From the NCBI GenBank assembly GCA_001801465.1, contig MGXT01000027.1, positions 61,386 through 125,385 on the forward strand: a stretch of DNA of 64,000 bases. Reading direction: 5' to 3'. A program made the position numbers and the translations under genes. The notes beneath the pieces were generated by a model. That model saw only the letters and a program-made list of their open reading frames with translations. It did no database searches and was not told where the DNA came from. Positions 47,006 to 57,531 of this stretch are shown in pieces. Each line of letters starts with the position of its first letter. The first letter of the stretch is position 1. The DNA is from Gammaproteobacteria bacterium RIFCSPHIGHO2_12_FULL_35_23 (GTDB lineage: Bacteria > Pseudomonadota > Gammaproteobacteria > UBA12402).

Positions 47006-47779
47006 ATGACAGAGGAACTAATCGTTTACGAACAGCCCGTTAGCGAACTGGTGAGAGTTTGTTTACGATTAGAATATTTATTTAAGCAACTCGACAATTC
47101 CTTACAACTCGAAGCCAGTACTTCTTATACCCGTAATTTAGTAAGAATCTTAATTGAAATCGTTATTATTTTGGATAGACCCGATTTAAAATCAAAACTA
47201 ACACAAGAATTTCATCGCTTAATTAAAGTCATTTCATCCTTACAAGCTATTGTCAGTGTTAATAAAGAAACTGTAGCTTCAACTTTAGCCGAACTTAATA
47301 AACTACTAAATTATTTTGTCAATACCAAAGGCAAAATTGCGCAAGCACTCAGAGATAATGAGTTCATTGCTAGTATACGCCTACCTTTAACAACACCCGG
47401 CGGTGACTGTTCGTTTGATGCACCAGCTTTTTATTATTGGCAAGAACAGTCTATTAATATTCGTCTTGCTAATATCAATGCTTGGTTGAAACACCTAGAT
47501 GAAATTCGACTTGCTGTAGACTTATTCTTGAAAATTATTCGTGAAAGCGCAGAGCCAAGAAAAATAGTTGCTGAAAATGGTTATTATCATGATATTTTAA
47601 ATACTCAACCAGCCAGTCAATTAATTTGTATTGGTTTAGCTAAAAAAATCGAAGTTTATCCCGAAGCTAGCGTTGGCAAACACCGAATGAATATAAGATT
47701 TTTACATCCTTCAATTGATCAACGACCTACTCAAACAGAAAAAAGCGTTGATTTCTTATTAACGGTTTGTAATATTTAA
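47006..47779 (+). CDS. zapD: Cell division protein ZapD
   Basis: FtsZ-associated protein that cross-links FtsZ filaments. The 257 residues align with E. coli ZapD in order: YEQPVSELVRVCLRLEYLFKQL at the N-terminus, the central IRLPLTTPGGDCSFDAP, and IIRESAEPRKIVAENGYYHD. The helical N-terminal and beta C-terminal domains are both present. It converges with mutT. yacG, often found next, is not present in the 44-base gap. Confidence 0.93.
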   Translation: MTEELIVYEQPVSELVRVCLRLEYLFKQLDNSLQLEASTSYTRNLVRILIEIVIILDRPDLKSKLTQEFHRLIKVISSLQAIVSVNKETVASTLAELNKLLNYFVNTKGKIAQALRDNEFIASIRLPLTTPGGDCSFDAPAFYYWQEQSINIRLANINAWLKHLDEIRLAVDLFLKIIRESAEPRKIVAENGYYHDILNTQPASQLICIGLAKKIEVYPEASVGKHRMNIRFLHPSIDQRPTQTEKSVDFLLTVCNI

Positions 47780-47823
47780 AAAAATCTAGAATAAAATAAA
47801 TTTTTCTCTCCCTGTTAATAGCC

Positions 47824-48216
47824 TTATCCTAGAGCCAGCAACTTTTTAATAATAGCTTCATTGGCATTTGGAAACTCATAATGGCTAAGTTCTTTAATGT
47901 TTACCCATTTGATAGGCTGAGCTTCTAAGCCTTGCGCTTGGCCATAAAAATGATGAATTAAATAGACATGTAGCAAAACTACTTTATCAACATACTGATA
48001 TTCAACTTCCATGAAAAAATCAGCTTGTTCAACAGTCAAGTTAACCTCTTCTAAGAATTCGCGTTTCAGGGCTTGCAGAGGTGTTTCGTGAGGTTGAATT
48101 TTTCCACCCGGAAACTCCCATAGATTACCTTGATGTTGAGCAGAATTTCGTTGGGCAATCAAGACATGGTCTTGATGTAATACAATGCCCACAGCAACTT
48201 GAACTTTCTGGACCAT
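47824..48216 (-). CDS. mutT: 8-oxo-dGTP diphosphatase MutT
   Basis: Removes 8-oxo-dGTP from the nucleotide pool. The 130 residues hold a complete Nudix box, GGKIQPHETPLQALKREFLEEV, with all acidic residues (spelled REFLEEV at its core), and WEFPGG just before it. The ATG lies two bases after the secA stop, so it is in the secA transcript, as in E. coli. Confidence 0.93.
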   Translation of the reverse strand: MVQKVQVAVGIVLHQDHVLIAQRNSAQHQGNLWEFPGGKIQPHETPLQALKREFLEEVNLTVEQADFFMEVEYQYVDKVVLLHVYLIHHFYGQAQGLEAQPIKWVNIKELSHYEFPNANEAIIKKLLALG

Positions 48217-48218
48217 AC

Positions 48219-50957
48219 TTAATTCAATTTACCATGACATTGTTTATATTTCTTTCCTGAACCACAAGGACAAGGATCGTTACGGCCAACCTTTTCACCT
48301 TCTCGTCTTATAGGAACAATTTTGGCAAGCTCAGGCATTTCAACTTGATTAATACTTTGCTGCACTTCTTCAGCAATATTATTCACTATGGCATGATTAA
48401 AACGCATAGCCGCTTGTTCGTATTCTGCAGCTTGTCTTCGTTTTTCTTCTAAAGCCTCTACATCAGCAGCTTTAACTTGTACAGTGATTAGCATTTTTAA
48501 AACATCGTATTTAATTGCCTCTAACATATTCGAAAACATTAAAAAAGCTTCTCGCTTATACTCTTGTTTTGGATTTTTTTGGGCATAACCACGCAGATGA
48601 ATACCTTGGCGCAAATGATCCATCGCAGCTAAATGCTCTTTCCAGTGTGAATCAAGAGTCTGTAACATAACTGTTTTTTCAAATGAGCGCATCACTGGTT
48701 CCCCAGTTAAGGCTATTTTCTCTTCATGAATTTTTTTGAAAGTATCATCGATTATTTTTATCAGCCCTTCTTCGTGCATCGATTCATCAGCATCAAGCAT
48801 CTTTTTAAGCTCAAGATGTACATTGAAATCATTTTGTAACCGTTGCTCTAAACCTTGAATATCCCATTCTTCTTCTAAGCTTTCTTCAGGAATATATTCT
48901 CTAATTAAACTCTGTAAAACATCTTCCCGTATAGCTTCAATGGTATCGACTATATGTTCACTTGCTAAGAGTTCGTTACGTTGTTGATAAACAATCCGTC
49001 TTTGGTCATTGGCTACATCATCATATTCAATTAATTGTTTTCGAATATCAAAATGAAAAACTTCTACTTTTCGCTGCGCATTTTCAATCGCTTTGGTAAC
49101 AATACTATGCTCAATAGGATCTGTTTCTTTTAATCCTAACTTCCTCATAATAGCACCGACTCTAGGTGAAGCAAAAATACGCATCAAAGTATCATCTAAT
49201 GACAGAAAAAACCTGGTAGAACCAGGATCACCCTGTCTTGCTGACCGTCCTCGTAACTGATTATCAATCCGCCTAGACTCATGTCTTTCACTACCAATAA
49301 TATGTAGCCCTCCTGCAGCAATCACTTTATCGTGCCTTTTTTGCCACTCTGTTTTGACGGCAGCAATTTTTTCGGGAGTTGAGTCTTCAAGACTAGCCAG
49401 CTCAGCTTCTAAATTACCTCCCAAAACAATATCTGTTCCTCGACCCGCCATATTGGTAGCAATAGTTACTGTCCCTGGCTTACCGGCCTGAGCAATGATG
49501 TGTGCTTCTTTTTCATGAAATTTTGCATTAAGCACTTGATGCATAATGCCTTGTTGACGCAATAGTTTTGATAAATATTCAGAAGTTTCTATCGAAGCCG
49601 TTCCCACTAAAACTGGCTGGTCTTTTTTGCGACACTCAATAATTTCATTCACCACACACTCAAACTTTCCTTTAGCAGTTAAATAAATTTGATCCGGGTA
49701 ATCCTTGCGCTGGCTAGTTTTATTAGTCGGAATAACAACCACTTCAAGATTATAAATCTGATGAAACTCATGCGCTTCAGTATCAGCAGTACCTGTCATA
49801 CCAGACAGTTTTTCATAGAGCCTAAAATAATTTTGGAAAGTAATCGACGCTAAAGTCTGATTTTCATTTTGAACTTTAACTCCTTCTTTAGCCTCAACAG
49901 CTTGATGCAAACCATCCGACCAACGTCTACCAATCATGGAACGACCCGTATGTTCGTCGATAATAATAACTTCATTACCTTTAACAATATACTCCACGTC
50001 ACGATGATACAGTGTGTTAGCACGCAAACAGGCATTCAAATGATGCATTAAAGTAATATTTCTTGCATCATATAAACTTTCTTGTGGTGAAAGCAGTTCT
50101 GCCTCTGTAAACAATTGCTCGATATGCTCATGGCCTTCTTCAGTTAAATAGGCTTGCTTTTGCTTTTCATCTAAATAGTAATCTCCAGAGCCTTCTTCTG
50201 TTTCTCGTTTGATTAATTTGGGTACTAGTTGATTGATTTTTACATAAAGATCAGAGCTTTCATCGGAAGGTCCTGAAATGATTAATGGGGTTCTGGCTTC
50301 GTCAATTAAGATAGAGTCTACTTCATCGACAATAGCATAATTCAAACTACGCTGCACTTTGCCTTCTAAACTAAACGCCATATTATCGCGTAAATAATCA
50401 AAACCAAATTCATTATTGGTACCATAGGTAATATCTGCAGCATAGGCTTTTTGTTTTTCTGGGTGGGTCATTCCTGTTAAATTAATCCCAACAGTCAACC
50501 CCAAAAATTTATAGATAGGCTCCATCCATTCTGCATCACGTTTAGCTAGATAATCATTGACTGTTACAATATGAACACCTTTTTCAGTTAAAGCATTCAG
50601 ATAAGCTGGTAGTGTCGCAACTAGTGTTTTCCCTTCACCAGTACGCATTTCTGCGATATTACCTTCATGTAGCACCATACCACCAATCAGCTGGACATCA
50701 AAATGGCGCATGCCTAGTGTGCGTTTAGCTGCCTCTCTAACCGTCGCAAAAGCTTCAGGCAACAGTGCGTCCAAAGACTCCCCCCCTCTAGCTAGTCGGT
50801 CGCGAAACTCTTGGGTTTTAGTCTGCAGGGCTTCATCGCTTAATTGCTTAAAAGATTCCTCTAATTGATTAATCTTGACCACTACTTTGCTAAGTCGCTT
50901 CATGATGCGTTCATTACGACTACCGAAAATACTTTTTATAAAGGTTCTAATAAACAT
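48219..50957 (-). CDS. secA: Protein translocase ATPase SecA
   Basis: Motor of the Sec pathway, 912 residues. Walker A is [10 protein letters not shown], Walker B is [34 protein letters not shown] and the arginine-finger motif [13 protein letters not shown] all follow. The preprotein cross-linking, scaffold and two-helix-finger regions are in place. The C-terminal zinc motif [14 protein letters not shown], which binds SecB, is intact and agrees with the presence of secB at 3032. It serves as an internal reference for the SecA-like segment of the giant protein. Confidence 0.98.
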   Translation of the reverse strand: MFIRTFIKSIFGSRNERIMKRLSKVVVKINQLEESFKQLSDEALQTKTQEFRDRLARGGESLDALLPEAFATVREAAKRTLGMRHFDVQLIGGMVLHEGNIAEMRTGEGKTLVATLPAYLNALTEKGVHIVTVNDYLAKRDAEWMEPIYKFLGLTVGINLTGMTHPEKQKAYAADITYGTNNEFGFDYLRDNMAFSLEGKVQRSLNYAIVDEVDSILIDEARTPLIISGPSDESSDLYVKINQLVPKLIKRETEEGSGDYYLDEKQKQAYLTEEGHEHIEQLFTEAELLSPQESLYDARNITLMHHLNACLRANTLYHRDVEYIVKGNEVIIIDEHTGRSMIGRRWSDGLHQAVEAKEGVKVQNENQTLASITFQNYFRLYEKLSGMTGTADTEAHEFHQIYNLEVVVIPTNKTSQRKDYPDQIYLTAKGKFECVVNEIIECRKKDQPVLVGTASIETSEYLSKLLRQQGIMHQVLNAKFHEKEAHIIAQAGKPGTVTIATNMAGRGTDIVLGGNLEAELASLEDSTPEKIAAVKTEWQKRHDKVIAAGGLHIIGSERHESRRIDNQLRGRSARQGDPGSTRFFLSLDDTLMRIFASPRVGAIMRKLGLKETDPIEHSIVTKAIENAQRKVEVFHFDIRKQLIEYDDVANDQRRIVYQQRNELLASEHIVDTIEAIREDVLQSLIREYIPEESLEEEWDIQGLEQRLQNDFNVHLELKKMLDADESMHEEGLIKIIDDTFKKIHEEKIALTGEPVMRSFEKTVMLQTLDSHWKEHLAAMDHLRQGIHLRGYAQKNPKQEYKREAFLMFSNMLEAIKYDVLKMLITVQVKAADVEALEEKRRQAAEYEQAAMRFNHAIVNNIAEEVQQSINQVEMPELAKIVPIRREGEKVGRNDPCPCGSGKKYKQCHGKLN

Positions 50958-51013
50958 AGCTTCTCATCACAACTTTTGATATAAATAAATCAATTCATTT
51001 GCTAAGGTTACTT

Positions 51014-51463
51014 ATGAAAAACACCGAGCTACAAGCCTTACAACACTTACTAAGTCCTAGCTCCTCGTCCTTAGGCAAACTCGTTGAAAAGGTTACCGAG
51101 TTACAATCAATCAATCAACACTTACAAAATATTTTATCGCCACCCCTACAAAACAATTGTTGGGTGGCCAATCTTCGAGCTGATTGTTTGGTAATTGCAA
51201 CCTCCAGCGCTAATTGGTTAACTTATCTACGTTTTGAAAAAACTAATTTATTAACCAAGCTTCAACATCAATATTCATTGACCCACATTACAGATTTACA
51301 CTTTATTGTTAGCCCTAATCCGGTGGTTAATAATCCCTCAGAAAACTCTTTTCGACCAGCATTGTCTGCAACCAGCGCTAATATAATTATCTCTACAGCA
51401 AATGGAATAAAAGATGAGGTGTTAAGACAAGCTTTACTGAAATTAGCTAAAAACACAAATTAA
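51014..51463 (+). CDS. dciA: DciA-type (DUF721) protein, probable replicative helicase loader
   Basis: 149 residues. The DUF721 core is visible: [16 protein letters not shown], then [25 protein letters not shown], matching the pattern in which a strand pair is followed by W-x-x-L-R-F. In bacteria lacking DnaC, DciA recruits DnaB. The location between lpxC and secA is the usual gammaproteobacterial position. ATG 51014 with AAGG just upstream is preferred to an earlier in-frame TTG (50999). Its TAA and the lpxC stop share the bases TTAA at 51460-51463, so the two genes end on top of each other. Confidence 0.82.
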   Translation: MKNTELQALQHLLSPSSSSLGKLVEKVTELQSINQHLQNILSPPLQNNCWVANLRADCLVIATSSANWLTYLRFEKTNLLTKLQHQYSLTHITDLHFIVSPNPVVNNPSENSFRPALSATSANIIISTANGIKDEVLRQALLKLAKNTN

Positions 51464-52377
51464 ACGCTTTCTATCGCAGCAGGTTGTAAAAAGGCAATAG
51501 GGGCTTTCGCAGCATCTTCAAAAGTAACATATTCCCAAGCTGTTTCATCAGCCAAGAGTTTACGTAATAATTTATTATTTAATTCATGTCCTGATTTATA
51601 GCCCACATATTGGCCTATTAAACTGTGTCCTAGTAGATATAAATCACCCACAGCATCTAGGATTTTGTGTTTTACAAATTCATCTTCATAACGTAAACCA
51701 TCTTCATTGAGTATTCGATAATCATCTACTGCCACAGCATTATCTAAGCTAGCCCCTAAAGCTAAGTTAGCGGCCTGTAAGCGTTCAAAATCTGATAAAA
51801 ACCCAAATGTTCTAGCACGACTAATTTCTTTAACATAAGCAGAACTAGAAAAATCTAACTCAGCTTGATTAGCTGATTTATGAAAAACTGGATGATCAAA
51901 ATCGATGGTAAAAGCAACCTTAAAACCATTAAACGGCTCTAACTTAACCCACTTATCACCAGATTTAGCAAAGATTTTCTTTTTGATACGAATAAATTTT
52001 TTTGGTTTCTTTTGTTCAACAATCCCTGCCGACTGGATCAAAAATACGAAAGGACCAGCACTACCATCCATAATAGGGACTTCACTAGCTGAAACATCAA
52101 TATAGGCATTGTCTATGCCTAAACCTGCAAGCGCTGATAACAAATGTTCAACCGTTCCGACGCGCACATCCTCTTTAACAAGCGCTGTAGACATAGTCGT
52201 ATCGCCTACATATTCAGAACGAGCAGGAATTTCAACTGGATTTTTAAGATCAGTACGTCTAAAGATAATCCCCGTGTTTTCAGAGGCAGGACGTAAGGTT
52301 AGCTCGGCTCTTTCTCCACTATGAACAGTAACCCCTGTGGCCTTAATTATATTTTTGAGAGTGCGCTGTCTAATCAT
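51460..52377 (-). CDS. lpxC: UDP-3-O-acyl-N-acetylglucosamine deacetylase
   Basis: Committed zinc-dependent step of lipid A synthesis. The 305 residues contain the zinc ligands His78 (TVEHLLSAL), His237 and Asp241 ([14 protein letters not shown]) and the catalytic His264 (KSGHELNN), at nearly the same positions as in E. coli. It confirms an LPS-bearing outer membrane. ftsZ, its usual upstream neighbour, is 5 kb away, because four genes intervene. Confidence 0.97.
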   Translation of the reverse strand: MIRQRTLKNIIKATGVTVHSGERAELTLRPASENTGIIFRRTDLKNPVEIPARSEYVGDTTMSTALVKEDVRVGTVEHLLSALAGLGIDNAYIDVSASEVPIMDGSAGPFVFLIQSAGIVEQKKPKKFIRIKKKIFAKSGDKWVKLEPFNGFKVAFTIDFDHPVFHKSANQAELDFSSSAYVKEISRARTFGFLSDFERLQAANLALGASLDNAVAVDDYRILNEDGLRYEDEFVKHKILDAVGDLYLLGHSLIGQYVGYKSGHELNNKLLRKLLADETAWEYVTFEDAAKAPIAFLQPAAIESV

Positions 52378-52521
52378 TCAAAGCCTATTCATGTACTCAT
52401 CTTTAAAGTGCCGAAGATTCTAGCACAACACTTTGATATTACCAGTTATTTATAAAGTGTAAAATAGTTTATCAAATTTAACCAGTGAAAACTGTTAAAT
52501 TTTTAGCTAACTTTTTGATTA

Positions 52522-52728
52522 TTAGTGTTGTTTTACTTCCTGTTTCGAACAATAAAGTTTAATTAAGGCTAGTTGTTTTGCGGGAATTAATTGATATTTT
52601 TCATTGGCTTGCAACTTACGCATGGTTCCTTCATGAACACCAATTTGGCGCGCTATCGTTGCTAAGGTATAACCAGAAGTTTGTAATAAATGACCAATCA
52701 TGGCTCTCAACGTGGTGGCTTTTATCAT
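52522..52728 (-). CDS. Small helix-turn-helix protein, 68 aa
   Basis: A short basic protein whose central segment YTLATIARQIGVHEGTMRKL fits a helix-turn-helix (recognition helix HEGTMRKLQ). GAGAGG ten bases before the ATG supports expression. There is no other domain, so it could be a DNA-binding regulator or a phage-like remnant. Target unknown. Confidence 0.6.
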   Translation of the reverse strand: MIKATTLRAMIGHLLQTSGYTLATIARQIGVHEGTMRKLQANEKYQLIPAKQLALIKLYCSKQEVKQH

Positions 52729-52829
52729 AATGTCTTACCTCTCTTCCTCGGGTTAATGAAACATTAATGTTTTTACTAGTTGCTATCTTATTGCAAATTC
52801 AGGGCTTTTAAATTCTTAATTTTCTTCAT

Positions 52830-52855
52830 AAAAATAGTATGCATTTTTTGCATAC
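52830..52855 (-). terminator. Probable terminator after the 140-aa unknown gene
   Basis: On the leftward strand GTATGCA-AAAAA-TGCATAC forms a perfect 7-pair stem (52837-52855), followed by TATTTTTAT. It lies about 100 bases past the stop of the leftward gene at 52952. Confidence 0.4.
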
Positions 52856-52951
52856 AAAAAATTTAGGTTAATTAATAAAATTGTAACTAATTAATTTTTA
52901 AAAAGATTTTTCAAAGATGCGGGGCTTAAGAAGATAAAAACTCTTTTTGTC

Positions 52952-53374
52952 TTACACGCTAACCAATTGCAAGCTTTTATTAGATGAAGCTTGAGTTAAG
53001 GTGCGGTAAAGTAAATTCTCTAAAGACCGCAAGAAAAGCGGATTAACGAGCGAGTAGCTAGAATGCTGATAATCACCAAACCTCGAGATAAGATGCGAAT
53101 AGTTGTACCCTACCTCTGATTTAACTAATAAAATAAATTGTTGCAATGCTTTAACAAAGGCTTGTAAAAACTCTTCTGAATAGCTAGCACTGAGATAGTC
53201 AGCCACTTTTCTATATAATAACTGAGCTGCTTGCTGTTCTGTTAAATGAGAAAGCTGACCAATAAAATAGGTATTAAATAAATACTCGGCTCGCCTAGGC
53301 ACCAAGCTTTGGTTATTAACTATTTGATTAATTTTATGTTTTGTATGAAGTCCTAAAAAAGTAATGATTGGCAT
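52952..53374 (-). CDS. Hypothetical protein, 140 aa
   Basis: Unrecognised soluble, mostly helical protein. Features: a basic N-terminus, EEFLQAFVKALQQFILLV as an amphipathic helix near the middle and LRSLENLLYRTLTQASS near the end. No signal peptide or catalytic motif is visible. It is divergent from the armadillo-repeat gene across a 169-base gap that holds the dyad TAAGATA-n5-TATCTTA at 53396-53414. That arrangement might imply shared control. Confidence 0.6.
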   Translation of the reverse strand: MPIITFLGLHTKHKINQIVNNQSLVPRRAEYLFNTYFIGQLSHLTEQQAAQLLYRKVADYLSASYSEEFLQAFVKALQQFILLVKSEVGYNYSHLISRFGDYQHSSYSLVNPLFLRSLENLLYRTLTQASSNKSLQLVSV

Positions 53375-53395
53375 CCGAATTTCCTATTGATTTCG

Positions 53396-53414
53396 TAAGA
53401 TATTTCTTATCTTA
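53396..53414. promoter_or_regulatory. Dyad between divergent unknown and armadillo genes
   Basis: TAAGATA-n5-TATCTTA is a perfect 7-base inverted repeat, 22 bases from the start of the leftward gene. It may be an operator; there is no supporting second copy. Confidence 0.3.
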
Positions 53415-53543
53415 AGAATAGGCAAGTTTTATAGCTTTGCAAAAAATAAATTCTCCTAATATTTGCTTATTCATTCATTTTTTAATAAACTAATTGGTTA
53501 AAAATAACACTAAAATAATAATAAATAAGAGTACCCTAACCCT

Positions 53544-56195
53544 ATGCCAGAGATTATTTCAATAGATCACGCTTGTAGTTTATTAGCCGGCTCTCCTACG
53601 ATTGAAAATTTAACAGCCGCCGCCAAATTCTTTGCTAAGACTCTCTCTGAAGCTGATGATGAACAAAAAGAAACATTACGACAAAGGTGGGCTGACAGCG
53701 CCATTCCACGCTTGGCAAGCTTATTGAGTGCTGCTGGGGGTGAAGATATTTTATGGCTGCAAATAAGCGCAACACAAGCCTTAATTCAATTTGTCCATGG
53801 CAAAGATGCTCATGCCTCAACTCGACGTCAAATAATTTTGGAATGTGTGAACCTTGATTGTTTTAAAACATTATTAAATAGAACGGCTGCTACGTCGCTC
53901 GCTGAAACTGAAATCACTCGTCTAGCTAATATTCAAGCTATTGAAATTCTTTTTTATCTTTCAGAAGGTAAAGATGAAAAAGCAGCAAGTCGTCGCCAAG
54001 CTATTGCTGAAATAAGGACTATAGCTAGACTGTGTACATTATTAAAAAGCGATCTATCATTATCGAGTAAGACACTCATAATATTAACTTTAGCCAATTT
54101 AATTTCAGGTCAAGATAGCGAAGCACGAACTCGTTTACAATATGTTATCACCGCTAATCCTATAGCAGAGTTAATTGCTCTACTCAATCTCATAGAAACC
54201 CCTTTAATAAAAGTAGCTATCACTTATATTTTATCCAAAGCAACCCTGTTTGAACCTGGCGATACACTTTATAGAACCTTAACAACCGCTCCTGATGAAA
54301 CCATCGGCAATTTAATTAAATTATTAAATTTAGAAGAAACTCCTACCGAGGCAAAGTTTCATATTGTTTGTATCTTTGCTAATCTCACTGCAGAATTAAG
54401 TCATGCAGCTGCTCATGAATATTTGGTTGATAACAACATAGTTCAAACGATTGCCCAACAACTTGAAATAAATCATACTCAATATAGAATCAATTTATTA
54501 AGCCTACTAGTAAGTTTAATAACGGGCACAAAACAAGAAATTGTTAAACAAACAATTCTCTTAATTAATTTAATTCCATTATTAGTAGATCTATTATCTT
54601 CCGAGCCTTCTATTATCAAATTATATGTACTAACTATTTTAAATTACTTGGCAAAACAAAATAGTGCTCAGACATGTGAAAAAATAAATGAGGAAGAAAA
54701 TTTCTCACTCATCCCTTACTTATTAACTGACCCAATCCTGATTGAACAAACGCTTATTTTGTTAATCCATTTAATTCAAGGTAATAGTGAGGAATCCGAA
54801 CGAAGAAAACACTATATTTTCAATACACCCGATTTTTTAACTAGAACTACTAGTTTATTATCCAAAGATGAGTTTAAAAACCTTGCGCTTAAACTACTAG
54901 TAGAACTATCTTCTGGCGAAGGTGAAGCTGCCATTATGCATCGCCAAATTTTAGTGAGTAAAGAAGCAGCTTTTATTCATTTAACTAGCTTATTAGCAGA
55001 AGATAACTTAGAAAATAAATCCTTAGCTTTAACTTTCTTAATTAATTTACTCCACCATCCAGCAGAAGCCGCCAGTTACTCTTTAGCTATTATTAACTCT
55101 GGTATTTTACAATATCTCATGTCATTAGTCGGTCATACCGAAGCAATGATTAATGAAGCAGCCACTACTATAATTAAGACCCTTGCTAATTATATGAATG
55201 TAGCCATACTCATTGAGTATAAAACCATTGCAGTAGAGCCTGCTGTCAAATTCCTCACAAGTTTATTAGTTGAAAAAAATGGTACTATTAGACAGTTTGC
55301 TGTGAGAAATTTAGCGCATTTTTCTGTTTTAGAAGGAGAAGATATTGAAGCTCGTTGTCAACTTATCGCAAACAACGAACTGCTGCTTGCTAATTTTGCA
55401 GTGCCAGAAGCTTTATTCACTGAAGAATCTGAAGAAACGGTTTCGATAAAAAAACTCCGAACAATAAAAATTATCCCGTTGTTAATTGAATTATTAACAA
55501 CGGAAGATCAAGAGGCAGCACAAGATATAGCAACTACCTTAGATAATCTAACTGCCGGAGGCGTAGCAACAGTTGAAGCAAGGCGACAAGCTTTGATAGA
55601 AGCCCGTGTGATCCCTGCTTTATTCAATCGCTTAATGTCTGCAGAACAGCTACCTCTCAAAACTGTTTTATTAAACGTTCTCATTAATTTAGCAACCGGT
55701 AGTGAGCTTGCAGTGGATGAACGTCGACAATTAATCTTACATTATGTTTGTCCTAAAAGATTACTCTCAGCTTCAACGTTATTTTCGCCTCCCGCTTCAG
55801 CTTTGCTATATTTATTAACAACTGGCGAATTAGCAATCAAAATTCAAGCTGTTTCTTTGATAAGTTTATTAACAAGTAATATGCATGATGAGGCTGCCCC
55901 AAGAACAACTTTAACCCAGAGAAAACAACAAATTATTACTTCGGAGTTACTAGGTTTACTCATTGGATTCTTAAAAGAAGCTGATCAAACTCTAGTTAAA
56001 CAAACTTTAATTGCTTTAAATAACTTATCTTCTTGTGAGAATGAACCTGAAAAATCACAAATTAGAGATGCCTGCGCTAGAGAAATGGTAACTTTAAGAT
56101 CTTTAAACGAATCAGCCAACGCTGCAATAAAACTTAATGCTGAAAATCTGTTGAATTTCATCGAGTCACCAGTAGTCGCTATAGCAGCTTCTTAG
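53544..56195 (+). CDS. Armadillo-repeat protein, 883 aa
   Basis: Almost the whole protein is a superhelix of about fifteen armadillo-like repeats. The recurring unit reads L-x-N-L-x-x-G...x-R-x-x-I...I-x-x-L-x-x-LL; clear copies include LANLISGQDSEARTRLQYVI, LDNLTAGGVATVEARRQALI and LINLATGSELAVDERRQLIL. Several keep the importin-alpha/beta-catenin style NL-x-G turn and the R-(R/x)-Q before the third helix. There is no signal peptide, membrane helix or enzymatic domain, so it is a binding scaffold. Armadillo repeats are largely eukaryotic, so a host-directed role is plausible but inferred. The ribosome site is weak. It lies within an otherwise conserved division/envelope gene cluster. Confidence 0.9.
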   Translation: MPEIISIDHACSLLAGSPTIENLTAAAKFFAKTLSEADDEQKETLRQRWADSAIPRLASLLSAAGGEDILWLQISATQALIQFVHGKDAHASTRRQIILECVNLDCFKTLLNRTAATSLAETEITRLANIQAIEILFYLSEGKDEKAASRRQAIAEIRTIARLCTLLKSDLSLSSKTLIILTLANLISGQDSEARTRLQYVITANPIAELIALLNLIETPLIKVAITYILSKATLFEPGDTLYRTLTTAPDETIGNLIKLLNLEETPTEAKFHIVCIFANLTAELSHAAAHEYLVDNNIVQTIAQQLEINHTQYRINLLSLLVSLITGTKQEIVKQTILLINLIPLLVDLLSSEPSIIKLYVLTILNYLAKQNSAQTCEKINEEENFSLIPYLLTDPILIEQTLILLIHLIQGNSEESERRKHYIFNTPDFLTRTTSLLSKDEFKNLALKLLVELSSGEGEAAIMHRQILVSKEAAFIHLTSLLAEDNLENKSLALTFLINLLHHPAEAASYSLAIINSGILQYLMSLVGHTEAMINEAATTIIKTLANYMNVAILIEYKTIAVEPAVKFLTSLLVEKNGTIRQFAVRNLAHFSVLEGEDIEARCQLIANNELLLANFAVPEALFTEESEETVSIKKLRTIKIIPLLIELLTTEDQEAAQDIATTLDNLTAGGVATVEARRQALIEARVIPALFNRLMSAEQLPLKTVLLNVLINLATGSELAVDERRQLILHYVCPKRLLSASTLFSPPASALLYLLTTGELAIKIQAVSLISLLTSNMHDEAAPRTTLTQRKQQIITSELLGLLIGFLKEADQTLVKQTLIALNNLSSCENEPEKSQIRDACAREMVTLRSLNESANAAIKLNAENLLNFIESPVVAIAAS

Positions 56196-56408
56196 ATTTT
56201 ATTAAAGCTATTAAATAAATTGTTTTTTTAAGAACCTGAAAAATTAAACAAGTTTCTTTTTTTAACCAGCTTAATAGAATTTTTTTTGAACGATGTGTGC
56301 GGCTATTAAAAAACGCTTGCTTAAACAAAAATTTAGTGTCAAATTGATGGCAATCAGTCTCCTCTCCTTTCGGAGAATCTGCCAAGGAATGGTGGAGATG
56401 GGGGCTGA

Positions 56409-57512
56409 TTAATAATATACCCCGCCTAAAATTGCTTTCGTTTTTGCACCTGTTACTGATGTTAAATCAATCGGTTCTTTTGCTAAACACTTTTTTGCAA
56501 ACCAAGCAAAAGCAACTGCTTCTAGAATGTCTGCTGATAAACCTAATTCATCAATTAGTTTACAGATATATTGATTTCCTAAAGCTAAAGTTAATCTTTC
56601 TAATAAATAACTATTATAAGCTCCCCCGCCGCATAATAAAATTTCTGCTTGTGAAGTTAACGCCTGGATTGCTTTTGCAATCGTCATCGCGGTTAACTCA
56701 GTTAAAGTCGCCTGGACATCAATCGGTCGATAAGCTTGGAGATTACGGACGTTTAACCAAACTAAATTAAAATACTCTTTGCCCGTACTTTTTGGATAAG
56801 ATAATTGAAAATAGTTATCTGTTAATAGTTTTGTTAACAACTCCGTTATTATCTTACCTTGTCTTGCCCATTGCCCGCCTTCATCAAAGGCAACTTGTTG
56901 ATGTTGCATACACCAGGCATCTAATAAGGTATTCCCTGGACCTGTATCAAAACCAATTAACCTATTATGATGATTAGCTGCTAAATAAGTAATATTTGCC
57001 ATGCCGCCAATATTTAAAATGATTCTATCAAGCTGAGAGTTTTTATAAAAAGCAGCATGAAAAGCTGGGGCTAAAGGTGCTCCTTGTCCACCAAGCGCCA
57101 TATCCTTGCGTCTAAAGTCTGCTACGGTAATGATTCCAGTACGTGCAGCAATTATTGTAGGGTCAGCAATTTGTAAGGTAAAAGGATAATTTGCATAAGG
57201 TGCATGGCGAATAGTTTGGCCATGACTACCTATTGCTTGAATTGAAGCTTTATCAATTTGAGCTTTGGCTAACACTTGTAAAGCGGCCTTGGCAAAAAGC
57301 TCACCTAATTTTTTATCTATTTCGACCATTTGATTTATTTCATCAAAACCAGGCCGTGCTAATTGATGAAGTTTTGCTTGTAAAGCTTGAGGTAAAGCAA
57401 GTCTATTTTTTGCAATTAAATGCGGAAAGCTAGCAGAAAAATCAACAAGCGCTGCATCGACCGCATCAGCGCTTGTACCTGACATTAATCCGATATAAAG
57501 CTCTTGCTTCAC
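56409..57512 (-). CDS. anmK: Anhydro-N-acetylmuramic acid kinase
   Basis: Phosphorylates and opens 1,6-anhydro-MurNAc in peptidoglycan recycling. The 367 residues start with the ATP-site motif YIGLMSGTSADAVDAAL; GSHGQTIRH, LNIGGMANITYL and FDTGPGN with the catalytic Asp follow. The C-terminal half has LLCGGGAYN. It lies 19 bases after ftsZ on the same strand, an unusual position that may link recycling to division gene expression. It converges with the armadillo gene across a 213-base gap in which I see no clear terminator. Confidence 0.95.
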   Translation of the reverse strand: MKQELYIGLMSGTSADAVDAALVDFSASFPHLIAKNRLALPQALQAKLHQLARPGFDEINQMVEIDKKLGELFAKAALQVLAKAQIDKASIQAIGSHGQTIRHAPYANYPFTLQIADPTIIAARTGIITVADFRRKDMALGGQGAPLAPAFHAAFYKNSQLDRIILNIGGMANITYLAANHHNRLIGFDTGPGNTLLDAWCMQHQQVAFDEGGQWARQGKIITELLTKLLTDNYFQLSYPKSTGKEYFNLVWLNVRNLQAYRPIDVQATLTELTAMTIAKAIQALTSQAEILLCGGGAYNSYLLERLTLALGNQYICKLIDELGLSADILEAVAFAWFAKKCLAKEPIDLTSVTGAKTKAILGGVYY

Positions 57513-57531
57513 ACTAAAGTCTCAATAGACT

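Noticed and set aside
56196..56408. A small leftward gene or terminator between the armadillo gene and anmK
   Set aside because: The leftward frame here overlaps the armadillo 3' end, is Lys/Leu-rich by composition, and has no ribosome site; the TCTCC/GGAGA stem near 56364 lacks a T-tract.
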